Source: Salinisphaera sp. (GTDB lineage Bacteria; Pseudomonadota; Gammaproteobacteria; Nevskiales; Salinisphaeraceae). From it: a stretch of 64,000 nt of DNA. Under the pieces are notes generated by a model. It did not search any database and had not been told where the DNA came from. It was given only the letters and a program-made list of their open reading frames with translations. The stretch is taken from NCBI GenBank assembly GCA_027858915.1, contig JAQIBT010000110.1, positions 62,001 to 126,000 of the forward strand. The letters are read 5' to 3'. Of this stretch, positions 34,466 through 43,145 are shown in pieces; the first letter of the stretch is position 1; each line of letters begins with the position of its first letter. Position numbers and translations under genes: made by a program.

Positions 34466-35607
34466 CCAACGCCGACTCGGCCCTGAATCTGGCGCAGGCG
34501 TTGATTTCCCGTGAATCGGTCACCCCGGACGACGCCGGCTGCCAACCGCTGATTGCCGAACGTCTCGCCGCCGCTGGCTTTGTAATCGAGCACATGCGGA
34601 TCGGCGAAGTGGATAACCTGTGGGCGGTGGCCGGCAACGACGGTCCACTGCTTTGCCTGGCTGGACATACCGATGTAGTACCACCTGGCCCGATCGAGGA
34701 TTGGCGTACGCCGCCCTTCGATCCGACCGTGATCGATGGCTATCTGTACGGCCGGGGAGCGGCCGACATGAAATCGAGCGTAGCCGCCATGGTCTGCGCA
34801 GCCGAGCGATTCCGCGTCGCATATCCGAACCACACTGGGCGGCTTGCCTTCCTGTTGACCAGCGACGAGGAAGGCTCCGCACGCGATGGCACACGGGCGG
34901 TGATGCAAGCCCTTGGCGCACGGGGGATACACATCGATTACTGTCTGGTTGGCGAACCCTCCAGCAAGAGCCAGCTCGCGGACACCGTCAAGAACGGTCG
35001 ACGGGGCAGCCTGAACGCGCATATCCGAGTACGTGGGCGGCAGGGCCATGTCGCCTACCCGCAGCACGCCGATAATGCGGTTCATCGCCTGCTCCCGCTG
35101 CTGAATGAGCTGGCGACCCACGGCTGGGACGGAGGCGATGAAGCGTTTCCGCCGACGTCGTTTCAGATATCCAGCATTCGGGCCGGCACCGGGGCAGAGA
35201 ATGTGATTCCCGGGGTGGCTGAAGCCTGTGTCAACTGGCGTTTCTCGCCCCTGCAAACCCATGCATCGATCAAGACGTACGTTGAGGAGCGCTGTCGCGC
35301 ACATGCCATCGACCCCGCGACCATTATGTGGCGACTGTCGGGCGAACCATTTATCACGCGCAAGGGGCGTATTGTGGATGCCGCCATCCAGGCAATCAAT
35401 GAAAAGACCGGGCAGCTACCGGTACTATCCACAGCCGGCGGTACATCCGATGGTCGGTTCATCGCACCTACGGGAACCCAGGTTCTTGAACTGGGGCCCT
35501 GCAACGATACGATCCATCAGGCCAATGAACGTGTGCTCGTAGCCGATATAGACCAGCTGTCCGAGATCTATGAAGAGATCATTCGCCGGACGCTGATCTC
35601 GCTCTGA
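34462..35607 (+). CDS. dapE: Succinyl-diaminopimelate desuccinylase
   Basis: Zinc-dependent amidohydrolase that releases LL-diaminopimelate. Seen: CLAGHTDVVPPG (His69, Asp71), GRGAADMKSS (Asp102 bridging metal), TSDEEGSARDGT (catalytic and metal Glu at 136-137) and AGGTSDGRF near the C-terminus. Length 381 residues is normal. It is the last gene of the dapD-yffB-dapE operon, with a four-base overlap to yffB. The roughly 215 bases after it, up to the tRNA gene, show no feature I can name. Confidence 0.97.
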   Translation: MTNADSALNLAQALISRESVTPDDAGCQPLIAERLAAAGFVIEHMRIGEVDNLWAVAGNDGPLLCLAGHTDVVPPGPIEDWRTPPFDPTVIDGYLYGRGAADMKSSVAAMVCAAERFRVAYPNHTGRLAFLLTSDEEGSARDGTRAVMQALGARGIHIDYCLVGEPSSKSQLADTVKNGRRGSLNAHIRVRGRQGHVAYPQHADNAVHRLLPLLNELATHGWDGGDEAFPPTSFQISSIRAGTGAENVIPGVAEACVNWRFSPLQTHASIKTYVEERCRAHAIDPATIMWRLSGEPFITRKGRIVDAAIQAINEKTGQLPVLSTAGGTSDGRFIAPTGTQVLELGPCNDTIHQANERVLVADIDQLSEIYEEIIRRTLISL

Positions 35608-35823
35608 TTCGACATCCCTGTTCTGGACGCAACTCGCCAGTCGAAGAGGTGCTCAGACTCAGAGCGGCCGAGCTTAGAAACTATCCTGGTCAACACAAGG
35701 CCCTGCAGATAACGGACTTGGCGATCCTGGACCCGCGATCTGGCAATCTGTTTCCATGAGTCGCCATCAGCTAGCAGATCAGCCCACTGCAACACAGATG
35801 CCCTTGGTCTCACTTTCATCAAA

Positions 35824-35908
35824 TGGTGCCGACGGCCGGACTCGAACCGGCACAGCTTTCGCCACTACCCCCTCAAGATAGCGTGTCTACCAATTCCACC
35901 ACGTCGGC
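35824..35908 (-). tRNA. tRNA-Leu (anticodon GAG)
   Basis: Reverse strand folds as a class II tRNA: acceptor GCCGACG with CGTCGGC, D arm with GGAATTGGTAGACAC, anticodon stem CTATC/GGTAG with loop TTGAGGG (anticodon GAG), a long variable arm typical of leucine, T arm GCCGGTTCGAGTCCGGC, and an encoded 3' CCA. It is just downstream of secG, as in many gammaproteobacteria, where rimP-nusA-infB normally follows; here dapE lies beyond on the other strand. Confidence 0.97.
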
Positions 35909-35922
35909 ACAAACTCTTCATA

Positions 35923-36354
35923 TCAATTCGGGATTTTCGGGCCCGGATTTTTGCTTTTATGGGCGCTGCTGCCAGCATCGCCGGATTTCGAGGCACTGGC
36001 GCTCCCGCTTTTATTCGACTCGTTGGCCGAAGCCGCCGGTTTGCCCTCGACGACAGATTGTGTCGCGGCCGGCTGCTGAGTCAGCTGATCCGTAATACTG
36101 CCGGATCCAGCCCCTGCACTGGCGCCATTAACCAAGTAGGCCAGCGTCAGACTGGCGAGGAAAAATACCGTCGCCAGTACTGCGGTCGCATGGCTCATGA
36201 AGTTAGCCGAGCCTTTCGCACCGAAAACGGTGCCGGACGCGCCGCTACCAAAAGCCGCGCCGGCGTCGGCGCCCTTGCCATGCTGGACGAGTATGAGCCC
36301 GACCAGTGACAGGGCAACTACAACCTGCACAACCACTAGAATGTTATAAACCAT
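35923..36354 (-). CDS. secG: Preprotein translocase subunit SecG
   Basis: Small inner-membrane subunit of SecYEG. Seen: two transmembrane helices (about residues 3-21 and 54-75) flanking the conserved cytoplasmic loop LVQHGKGADAGAAFG with SGTVFGAKGSANF. The 143-residue length exceeds the 110 of E. coli because of a low-complexity C-terminal tail rich in Ser, Ala, Lys and Gly. It lies 23 bases downstream of tpiA and just before tRNA-Leu, as in Pseudomonas. Confidence 0.95.
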   Translation of the reverse strand: MVYNILVVVQVVVALSLVGLILVQHGKGADAGAAFGSGASGTVFGAKGSANFMSHATAVLATVFFLASLTLAYLVNGASAGAGSGSITDQLTQQPAATQSVVEGKPAASANESNKSGSASASKSGDAGSSAHKSKNPGPKIPN

Positions 36355-36377
36355 GCGTTGCCTAGACCTTCAAACGA

Positions 36378-37133
36378 CTACTGCGCAGCGCGAGCGATAT
36401 CGAGAAACGACTCGACCTTGAGAGAAGCGCCGCCAACAAGCGCGCCGTCGACGTCCTTGCCTGAAAAAATCTCGGCAGCGTTGTCAGGTTTGACGCTGCC
36501 GCCATAAATGATCTGTATCGAGTCGGCCATTGTAGCATCCCGATCGGCAATTTGTGCACGCAGAAACGCATGGACGGCCTGCGCCTGCTCCGGCGTAGCG
36601 GACCGGCCGGTCCCAATGGCCCAGACAGGCTCATAGGCCAGCACGAAATCCTTGAGTTCGTCTGCACTGCAGCCATTCAAGACTGCATTCAACTGCGTTG
36701 CCAGCACGGTTTCGGTTTGATCGGCCTCGCGTTGCTCAAGCGTTTCTCCGATACAGACAATCGGCTGCAGTCCGGCAGCCGCCGCTGCCTTGGTCTTGGC
36801 AACGACGATCTCGTCGGTTTCGCCGTACATGGCCCGGCGCTCGGAATGGCCTACGATCACATATTTACAACCGATCTCACCAAGCATCGTGCCATTGATT
36901 TCGCCCGTAAACGCGCCCGGCTCCGTTTCGCCGGAAAGGTTCTGCGCGCCCACCGCCACGCCGCTGCCGTCCAGGCCCTCGATCATCCGCTGCAGGTAGA
37001 CATTCGGCACACAGACCGCAAGATCGCATGAGAGATCTGCGCCGGTTTGCTTGAACTCGGATGCGAACGCGTCGACCTTGGCCAGGCTGCCGTTCATTTT
37101 CCAGTTACCCGCCACAAATGCGATTCGGCTCAT
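36378..37133 (-). CDS. tpiA: Triosephosphate isomerase
   Basis: Interconverts glyceraldehyde 3-phosphate and dihydroxyacetone phosphate. Seen: GNWKMNG with catalytic Lys12, VGHSERR with catalytic His96, the catalytic Glu in AYEPVWAIGTG, and the phosphate-binding YGGSVKPDN. Length 251 residues is normal. It lies between glmM and secG, the order seen in pseudomonads. Confidence 0.98.
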   Translation of the reverse strand: MSRIAFVAGNWKMNGSLAKVDAFASEFKQTGADLSCDLAVCVPNVYLQRMIEGLDGSGVAVGAQNLSGETEPGAFTGEINGTMLGEIGCKYVIVGHSERRAMYGETDEIVVAKTKAAAAAGLQPIVCIGETLEQREADQTETVLATQLNAVLNGCSADELKDFVLAYEPVWAIGTGRSATPEQAQAVHAFLRAQIADRDATMADSIQIIYGGSVKPDNAAEIFSGKDVDGALVGGASLKVESFLDIARAAQ

Positions 37134-37157
37134 GTTTGTCCTCCTTGAAATATTTCG

Positions 37158-38543
37158 TCAGGCCGCGCCGGCGGCTTCCTGTACTACGGCCGCTAACGAA
37201 TTAGCGCATTGCTCGACCACAGGACCGTCAATTCCTTCGACCATGACCCTCAACAGCGGTTCAGTGCCCGAGGGGCGCAATAATACGCGACCATTGCCGG
37301 CAAGCGAATCCTCGATGTGGGTGACAGCCGACTTGACGCGGACGTCGTCCATGAGCGTAGCCGCCGAGCCGCGCTGAATCGGCACGTTTATCAGTATCTG
37401 CGGGCATTTTTTAACCGGCTCAACAAGCTCGGCCAACGATGCCCCAGACGCGCACATCGCTGCAAGAACCTGGAGTGCGGATACGGTGCCATCGCCGGTA
37501 GTGGCGCGATCGAGACACAGGATATGCCCCGATGATTCACCGCCGACGTTCGCACCCAGTTGCTGCAGTTTCTCAAACACGTAGCGATCGCCGACCTTGG
37601 CTCGCTTGAAATCTACGCCACGGGACTTCAGCGCCAGCTCAAGGCCAAGATTACTCATCAACGTGCCGACGACCGGTCCCGTCAATTCGTTGGTGCTTCG
37701 GCGACCTTCGGCGATCACGTAGAGCAGCTGATCACCGTCTACCACCTGGCCGCGATGATCAACCATGATGCAGCGATCGGCATCGCCATCCAGCGCGATG
37801 CCGACATCGGCCTGCAGGCGTTTGACCTCAACGGCCAACTGCTGCGGATGGGTCGATCCGCAGTCCAGATTGATGTTCAGCCCGTCCGGATGGTTACCGA
37901 TCACATGGACCGCGGCGCCGAGTTCGCGGAACACCTCGGGCGCGGTCTGGTAGGCCGCGCCGTTGGCACAATCCAATACTATCGTGAAGCCACGCAGCCC
38001 GCCGTTTTCCAGGCGCGCCGTCGATTTACAGAACTCGATGTAGCGGCCCGACGCACTTTCCACCCGGCGAGCGCGCCCTAGCCCGTTGGCGGCGACACAT
38101 TGCAGCGGGAGATCAATCTCGGCTTCGATCTCGGCTTCGACTGAATCCTCGAGCTTCTGGCCGTGGTGGGAGAAGAACTTCACCCCGTTGTCGGCAAATG
38201 GATTATGCGATGCGCTGATCACCACGCCCGCGACCGCGCGGAATGTCCGCGTCAGGTAGGCAATGCCAGGTGTTGGCAACGGGCCCACCAACAGCACATC
38301 CACACCGGCCGAGGCAAAGCCCGCCTCTAGCGCTGACTCGAACATGTAACCCGACAGGCGCGTGTCCTTGCCGATCACGACACATGGCCGGGCGCCGCTA
38401 TGCTCGGGCGTATCGTCGGCGCGCAGGCGGCGTAGCAGCACGCGGCCGGCGGCCCAGCCAAGCCGAAGCGCAAAATCCGGGGTCATTGGCGCGATGCCCA
38501 CTTCACCGCGGATACCGTCCGTGCCGAAAAATTTCTGTACCAC
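37158..38543 (-). CDS. glmM: Phosphoglucosamine mutase
   Basis: Converts glucosamine 6-phosphate to glucosamine 1-phosphate, the route to UDP-GlcNAc for peptidoglycan and lipid A. Seen: FFGTDGIRGEVG at the N-terminus, the phosphoserine loop VISASHNPFADNG (Ser112), the metal loop DGDADRC, and the sugar-binding GGESSGH, with RPSGTEPLLRVM at the end. The start is a GTG, forced by position. Length 461 residues is slightly above typical. It follows folP. Confidence 0.97.
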   Translation of the reverse strand: MVQKFFGTDGIRGEVGIAPMTPDFALRLGWAAGRVLLRRLRADDTPEHSGARPCVVIGKDTRLSGYMFESALEAGFASAGVDVLLVGPLPTPGIAYLTRTFRAVAGVVISASHNPFADNGVKFFSHHGQKLEDSVEAEIEAEIDLPLQCVAANGLGRARRVESASGRYIEFCKSTARLENGGLRGFTIVLDCANGAAYQTAPEVFRELGAAVHVIGNHPDGLNINLDCGSTHPQQLAVEVKRLQADVGIALDGDADRCIMVDHRGQVVDGDQLLYVIAEGRRSTNELTGPVVGTLMSNLGLELALKSRGVDFKRAKVGDRYVFEKLQQLGANVGGESSGHILCLDRATTGDGTVSALQVLAAMCASGASLAELVEPVKKCPQILINVPIQRGSAATLMDDVRVKSAVTHIEDSLAGNGRVLLRPSGTEPLLRVMVEGIDGPVVEQCANSLAAVVQEAAGAA

Positions 38544-38566
38544 CGGACCTTCCCCTTATTTAGTGC

Positions 38567-39448
38567 CTAATCGTGGATATCCGCCACGAGCGTACTGGCC
38601 AGCAATGCCATCTCCGCGGTCTCGCGTACGTCGTGGGATCGGATGATAGACACCCCTTGCTGAACACCCCAGAACGCAGCCCCAAGACTGCCGTTGATCC
38701 GCGAGGCCATCGCATCGCGCTCGAACAGCTGAGCGAACATCGATTTGCGCGACGCGCCCATGACCACTGGCAACCCGCGTGCAACCAGCCGCCGCAGCCC
38801 GCGCATCAATGCGAGATTATGGTCGAGGGTCTTGCCAAACCCGAAACCCGGATCGACTATTACACGTTCTCGCCCGACTCCCCGCTCCCCGCAGGCGACA
38901 ACACGCGCATCGAGAAACGTCATCACCTCTGACACGACGTCTGAATAGCGCGGGTCGAGCTGCATATTGCCAGGCTCTCCCTGCATATGCATGACGCACG
39001 CAGCAGCACCTGCTCGCGCGACTGCTTCCAGCGAGCCTGGTCGCTGCAGACTACGGATATCGTTGATCAGGTCGGCACCGGCTTCGCAAACGGCCGCTAT
39101 GACCCTAGGCTCGCTGGTGTCGACCGATACGAATACCTGGCTGTGTCGACGAATTCCTTCGACCACTGGCAGCACGCGCGCCAGCTCGATCTCTGGCGCC
39201 ACCGGCTGTGCACCTGGTCGCGTGGATTCGCCGCCGATATCGATAATCGTGGCGCCTTCCTCGATCATCTCCAGGGCCCGCTCAATGGCCTTCGAGGATT
39301 CTGCATAATGCCCGCCATCCGAGAAAGAGTCAGGCGTGACGTTCAGAACGCCCATGACCTGCGTTGACGTCAGATCGAGCACGTGGTGGGCACCAATCAA
39401 AGCACTGCGGCTGGGTCGCTTGATAGCTGGCGTGCGTAGGTCGGACAT
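38567..39448 (-). CDS. folP: Dihydropteroate synthase
   Basis: Joins p-aminobenzoate to dihydropterin diphosphate in folate synthesis; target of sulfonamides. Seen: VMGVLNVTPDSFSDGG at about 32-47, GGESTRPGA, INDIRSLQRPG, CVMHMQGEP, DPGFGFGKT and GASRKSMF. Length 293 residues is normal. It lies between ftsH and glmM in the conserved order, but a strong terminator after ftsH means it may have its own promoter. Confidence 0.97.
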   Translation of the reverse strand: MSDLRTPAIKRPSRSALIGAHHVLDLTSTQVMGVLNVTPDSFSDGGHYAESSKAIERALEMIEEGATIIDIGGESTRPGAQPVAPEIELARVLPVVEGIRRHSQVFVSVDTSEPRVIAAVCEAGADLINDIRSLQRPGSLEAVARAGAAACVMHMQGEPGNMQLDPRYSDVVSEVMTFLDARVVACGERGVGRERVIVDPGFGFGKTLDHNLALMRGLRRLVARGLPVVMGASRKSMFAQLFERDAMASRINGSLGAAFWGVQQGVSIIRSHDVRETAEMALLASTLVADIHD

Positions 39449-39466
39449 GAAGTAACGATGGCGGCG

Positions 39467-39497
39467 AAAAAAAGCCGGCGCTCAGACAAGCGCCGGC
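39467..39497 (-). terminator. Intrinsic terminator after ftsH
   Basis: On the minus strand, the perfect 8-bp stem GCCGGCGC/GCGCCGGC (8-base loop) is followed directly by seven T residues. It starts about 30 bases after the ftsH stop and lies just before the folP start. Confidence 0.92.
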
Positions 39498-39527
39498 GGG
39501 ATAGACCGCGTAATCCAGCGTGGCCGG

Positions 39528-41501
39528 TCAGGATTGACGGTTATGCGCCGGACTAGGCACACCGCTGTCATCCTGCTTGCCGCCGGCTGGATTCTTGTCC
39601 TCGGCATCTGCCTTGCCGGCGGTAGCGCTGTTATCATCGTTGCCACCGTTGCCGCCCGGCGTGTCTGAGTCGTTCCAGCTTTCCGGTGGGCCCGGCTCGC
39701 GACCATTCATAATCTCGTCGATCTGCTTGCGATCGATCGTTTCGTATTTCATGAGCGCATCGGCCATCGCGTGGAGCTTGTCCATGTTGGTCTCGAGAAT
39801 TTCCCGAGCCCGCTCGTAGCAACCATCGATGATCAAGCGTATCTCTTCGTCAATCGCATGGACCGTGACGTCGGACACACCACCGCTCTGCGCCGCGGCG
39901 CGGCCCAGAAACGGCTCGCTATCCTCGGTGTTGTAGGTGATCGGCCCCATGCGGTCCGATAAGCCCCATTTGGTAACCATGTTGCGTGCAATCTCGGTCA
40001 CACGCTCGATATCGTTCGACGCGCCGGTGGTCACTGCATCCTTGCCGTAGATGATCTCCTCGGCAAGACGGCCGCCATACAGCGTGCAGATCTGGCTGAT
40101 CAGCCGCTGCTTGGAATAGCTGTAGCGATCCTCTTCGGGCAGGAACATGGTGACGCCTAGCGCACGGCCGCGCGGCACAATCGTGACCTTGTGCACTGGA
40201 TCGTGCTGCGGCACCGTCAGGCCGATGATCGCATGCCCGGCTTCGTGGTACGCCGTCATCCGCTTGTCGTCTTCATTCATGATCATGGACTTGCGCTCAG
40301 CGCCCATCATGATCTTGTCCTTGGCGCGCTCAAAGTCCTCGTGTGTGACTTCCTTCTTGTTGGCCCGCGCCGCAAACAAGGCAGCCTCGTTAACCAGATT
40401 GGCAATATCGGCGCCCGAGAAGCCGGGACAGCCGCGCGCGATGATGCTCGGCTTGATGTTCTCGTGCACCGGCACGTTCTTCATGTGAACCTTGAGAATC
40501 TGCTCGCGGCCACGCACATCTGGCAAAGGCACCACGACCTGACGATCGAAACGACCGGGGCGAAGGAGCGCGGGATCGAGCACGTCCGGGCGATTGGTCG
40601 CGGCAATCACGATCACGCCTTCGCTGCCTTCGAAACCGTCCATCTCAACCAGCAGCTGGTTGAGCGTCTGTTCGCGTTCGTCGTGACCGCCACCCAGGCC
40701 CGCACCACGCTGACGACCTACCGCATCGATCTCATCGATGAAGATGATGCAGGGCGACTGCTTCTTGGCCTGCTCGAACATATCGCGCACGCGCGAGGCG
40801 CCGACGCCAACAAACATCTCGACGAAATCAGAGCCGGAAATTGAGAAGAACGGCACCCCGGCTTCGCCCGCAATGGCCTTGGCCAGCAGGGTCTTACCGG
40901 TACCCGGTGAGCCCACCATCAGTACGCCCCGCGGAATTTTACCCCCGACGCGCTGGAACTTCGCCGGCTCGGACAGGAATTCGACCAGCTCCTGAACCTC
41001 CGATTTGGCCTCCTCTACACCTGCCACATCAGCAAACGTGATCTTGATCTGGTCGGCAGCCATCATCTTGGCCTTCGACTTGCCGAAGGACATCGCTCCG
41101 CCGCGGCCACCGCCTCCCTGCATCTGGCGCATGAAATATATCCAGACCCCGATCAATAACAGGAACGGGAACCAGGAAATCAGGATCTGCTTGAGAAACG
41201 AACCTTGGTTCGGTGGTTCGCCAGTGATCTCAACCTTGTTGTCGAGCAGGGTGCCGATCATCGCCTTGTTATCGGACTCCGGGCTGTAGGTACTGAATTT
41301 CTGGCCCGACGACAGGGTGCCGTTGATCTGATGATCCTCGATATGCACCTGCGAGACGCCGCCGTTCTCGACCTTGGTCAGAAAATCGGAATACGCCATG
41401 CTGTGCCCGCTGGACCCGGACGGAGCAAAGCTCGAGAACACGCTCATCAGTACGAGCGCGATCACGACCCAGAGCAGCAGATTCTTGGCTAATTCGTTCA
41501 A
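39528..41501 (-). CDS. ftsH: ATP-dependent zinc metalloprotease FtsH
   Basis: Membrane-anchored AAA+ protease that degrades LpxC, sigma-32 and misfolded membrane proteins. Seen: N-terminal transmembrane helix ([19 protein letters not shown]), a periplasmic domain, a second helix near residue 110, Walker A GSPGTGKT, Walker [10 protein letters not shown], the SRH, and zinc site HEAGH in [11 protein letters not shown]. The start is a TTG with GAGGA eight bases upstream; an in-frame stop 18 bases upstream excludes earlier starts, and the next ATG would remove the membrane anchor. Length 657 residues, C-terminal tail low-complexity. Confidence 0.97.
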   Translation of the reverse strand: MNELAKNLLLWVVIALVLMSVFSSFAPSGSSGHSMAYSDFLTKVENGGVSQVHIEDHQINGTLSSGQKFSTYSPESDNKAMIGTLLDNKVEITGEPPNQGSFLKQILISWFPFLLLIGVWIYFMRQMQGGGGRGGAMSFGKSKAKMMAADQIKITFADVAGVEEAKSEVQELVEFLSEPAKFQRVGGKIPRGVLMVGSPGTGKTLLAKAIAGEAGVPFFSISGSDFVEMFVGVGASRVRDMFEQAKKQSPCIIFIDEIDAVGRQRGAGLGGGHDEREQTLNQLLVEMDGFEGSEGVIVIAATNRPDVLDPALLRPGRFDRQVVVPLPDVRGREQILKVHMKNVPVHENIKPSIIARGCPGFSGADIANLVNEAALFAARANKKEVTHEDFERAKDKIMMGAERKSMIMNEDDKRMTAYHEAGHAIIGLTVPQHDPVHKVTIVPRGRALGVTMFLPEEDRYSYSKQRLISQICTLYGGRLAEEIIYGKDAVTTGASNDIERVTEIARNMVTKWGLSDRMGPITYNTEDSEPFLGRAAAQSGGVSDVTVHAIDEEIRLIIDGCYERAREILETNMDKLHAMADALMKYETIDRKQIDEIMNGREPGPPESWNDSDTPGGNGGNDDNSATAGKADAEDKNPAGGKQDDSGVPSPAHNRQS

Positions 41502-41593
41502 GATCGTCTTCCTCGATCACCGGCATCGATGATCGTGTAGTTATCCAGTGCGTTGTCTTCGGCCATTATAAACAAATTGGCCGCTCTTCCTGA

Positions 41594-42211
41594 CTAGTTA
41601 CGCCAGCCGGCGCCCAGCAGATACATTTCACGGCTGGCATCACGGGACGCCTTGGGCTTGCGCGTCGCCACTCGGGAAAAACAACCACGCATCTCTGCGA
41701 TCAACTGGTCGAACCCGTCACCCATGAATACCTTGATCAGCATACTGCCGCGTGGAGCCAGCACGTCCTTACAAAACACCAGCGACAACTCTGCCAGATG
41801 CATGACGCTGGCTTGATCCGCGGCCCTTACACCAGAAAGATTGGGGGCCATGTCAGAGAGTACAAGATCAACCTGATCGCCACCGAGTGCGGACATCAAC
41901 TGGTCAAGACCATCCTGTTCGGAAAAATCCCCTTGCAGAAACTCGACGCCGTCAATCGGGTCCATGGCGAGTCGATCCAGTGCGAGCACACGAGCGCTGG
42001 GCGCCACCCGTCGGCAGTACTGGCTCCAGCCGCCGGGCGCCGCGCCGAGATCAATCACGCAGCGCGCACGCGCCAGCAGCCGATCCTTTTCGTCGATTTC
42101 GGCGAGCTTGTATACCGCACGCGACCGATAGTTGTCGGCCTGCGCCGCTTTCACGTAGGGATCGCTGCGATGAGCTTCCAGCCAGCGTTTGGTATCGCTG
42201 CGCTTGCTCAT
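41594..42211 (-). CDS. rlmE: 23S rRNA (uridine-2552-2'-O)-methyltransferase
   Basis: Heat-shock methyltransferase that matures the 50S subunit. Seen: RSRAVYKLAEIDEKD near residue 30, SAM-binding VIDLGAAPGGWSQY, the catalytic lysine-aspartate region SDMAPNLSG, and KVFMGDG. Length 205 residues is normal. It is upstream of ftsH, and divergent from yhbY, the conserved arrangement. Confidence 0.97.
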   Translation of the reverse strand: MSKRSDTKRWLEAHRSDPYVKAAQADNYRSRAVYKLAEIDEKDRLLARARCVIDLGAAPGGWSQYCRRVAPSARVLALDRLAMDPIDGVEFLQGDFSEQDGLDQLMSALGGDQVDLVLSDMAPNLSGVRAADQASVMHLAELSLVFCKDVLAPRGSMLIKVFMGDGFDQLIAEMRGCFSRVATRKPKASRDASREMYLLGAGWRN

Positions 42212-42260
42212 GAGTCGTATACTCCGTTGGCCAATACTTCAATGCCCATTGCGGCTCACC

Positions 42261-42545
42261 ATGCCCATAGCACTCGACAAGGAAACCCGTCTCGCTCTCA
42301 AGAAGCAGGCCCACCATCTCAAACCGATCGTGCAGTCCGGCGCCGCCGGGCTCAGCGAATCCGTACTGGCAGAAATCGACCGTGCGTTGAGCGACCACGA
42401 GCTGGTCAAGATCAAGCTCGTGGCTGACAACAAACAGGCCTTCGCGGCCGAAGTCGACAGCGCCTGCGAGCAGCTGGAAGCAGCCAGTGTCCAGCAGATC
42501 GGCCGCACTGCAACACTGTATCGGCCGAATCCGGAAAAGAAGTAA
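42261..42545 (+). CDS. yhbY: CRM-domain RNA-binding protein YhbY
   Basis: A 94-residue protein consisting of one CRM domain, which associates with pre-50S ribosomal particles in relatives. Seen: LALKKQAHHLKPIVQSG and the GLSESVLAEIDRALSDHELVKI block, matching the family. The ATG at 42261 (MPIALDKE) was chosen over an upstream start inside the rlmE promoter region. It is convergent with greA and divergent from rlmE, as in most gammaproteobacteria. Confidence 0.95.
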   Translation: MPIALDKETRLALKKQAHHLKPIVQSGAAGLSESVLAEIDRALSDHELVKIKLVADNKQAFAAEVDSACEQLEAASVQQIGRTATLYRPNPEKK

Positions 42546-42551
42546 GACACA

Positions 42552-43034
42552 CTAGCGGTAACGGACCTCGACGATTTCGAGGGTCCGTTTGCCGCTGGGT
42601 ACGGTGACATCGACGACATCGCCTTCGGTCTTGCCGATGAGCGCGCGCGCGATCGGCGAAGCAAATGACAGCAACCCTTTCTTGATGTCGGCCTCATCCT
42701 CACCCACGATCTGGTAGGTGAGTTCGTCGCCAGAGTCCTCGTCAGCCAGATCCACCGTGGCGCCAAAAACGATGCGCCCGTTGGCCTGTGCCCCGACCTT
42801 GGCGACATCGACGATCTGAGCCGAGGCAAGCTTGCTTTCGACCTCGGCGATCCGGCCTTCGTTGAAACCCTGCTCTTCCTTCGCGGCGTGATATTCAGCG
42901 TTTTCCTTCAGATCGCCATGCGCGCGCGCCTCTTCGATCGCCGCAACGATACGCGGCCGCTCGGTCTTCTTCAGGCGCTTCAATTCTTCACGCAGCGCAT
43001 CGGCACCGATCTGGGTCAGCGGTGTACGGTCCAT
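42552..43034 (-). CDS. greA: Transcription elongation factor GreA
   Basis: Stimulates RNA polymerase to cleave backtracked transcripts. Seen: N-terminal coiled coil (about residues 1-75) with the acidic tip region [20 protein letters not shown], and a C-terminal FKBP-like domain with [18 protein letters not shown] and [13 protein letters not shown]. Length 160 residues is normal. In many relatives carAB lies upstream; here bioA and its terminator do instead. Confidence 0.97.
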   Translation of the reverse strand: MDRTPLTQIGADALREELKRLKKTERPRIVAAIEEARAHGDLKENAEYHAAKEEQGFNEGRIAEVESKLASAQIVDVAKVGAQANGRIVFGATVDLADEDSGDELTYQIVGEDEADIKKGLLSFASPIARALIGKTEGDVVDVTVPSGKRTLEIVEVRYR

Positions 43035-43071
43035 GGCACAACCTCGGACAGAATGAGTAAGTAGACGGTAT

Positions 43072-43102
43072 AAAGAAAGCGGCCGCCTGCCCGGCGGCCG
43101 CT
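43072..43102 (-). terminator. Intrinsic terminator after bioA
   Basis: On the minus strand a 10-bp perfect stem AGCGGCCGCC/GGCGGCCGCT with a 5-base loop is followed by TTTCTTT. It is about 45 bases after the bioA stop, separating bioA from greA. Confidence 0.85.
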
Positions 43103-43145
43103 CACATCAATACGACGGCGGGCTCGCAAACCCGAATGTTCATCC

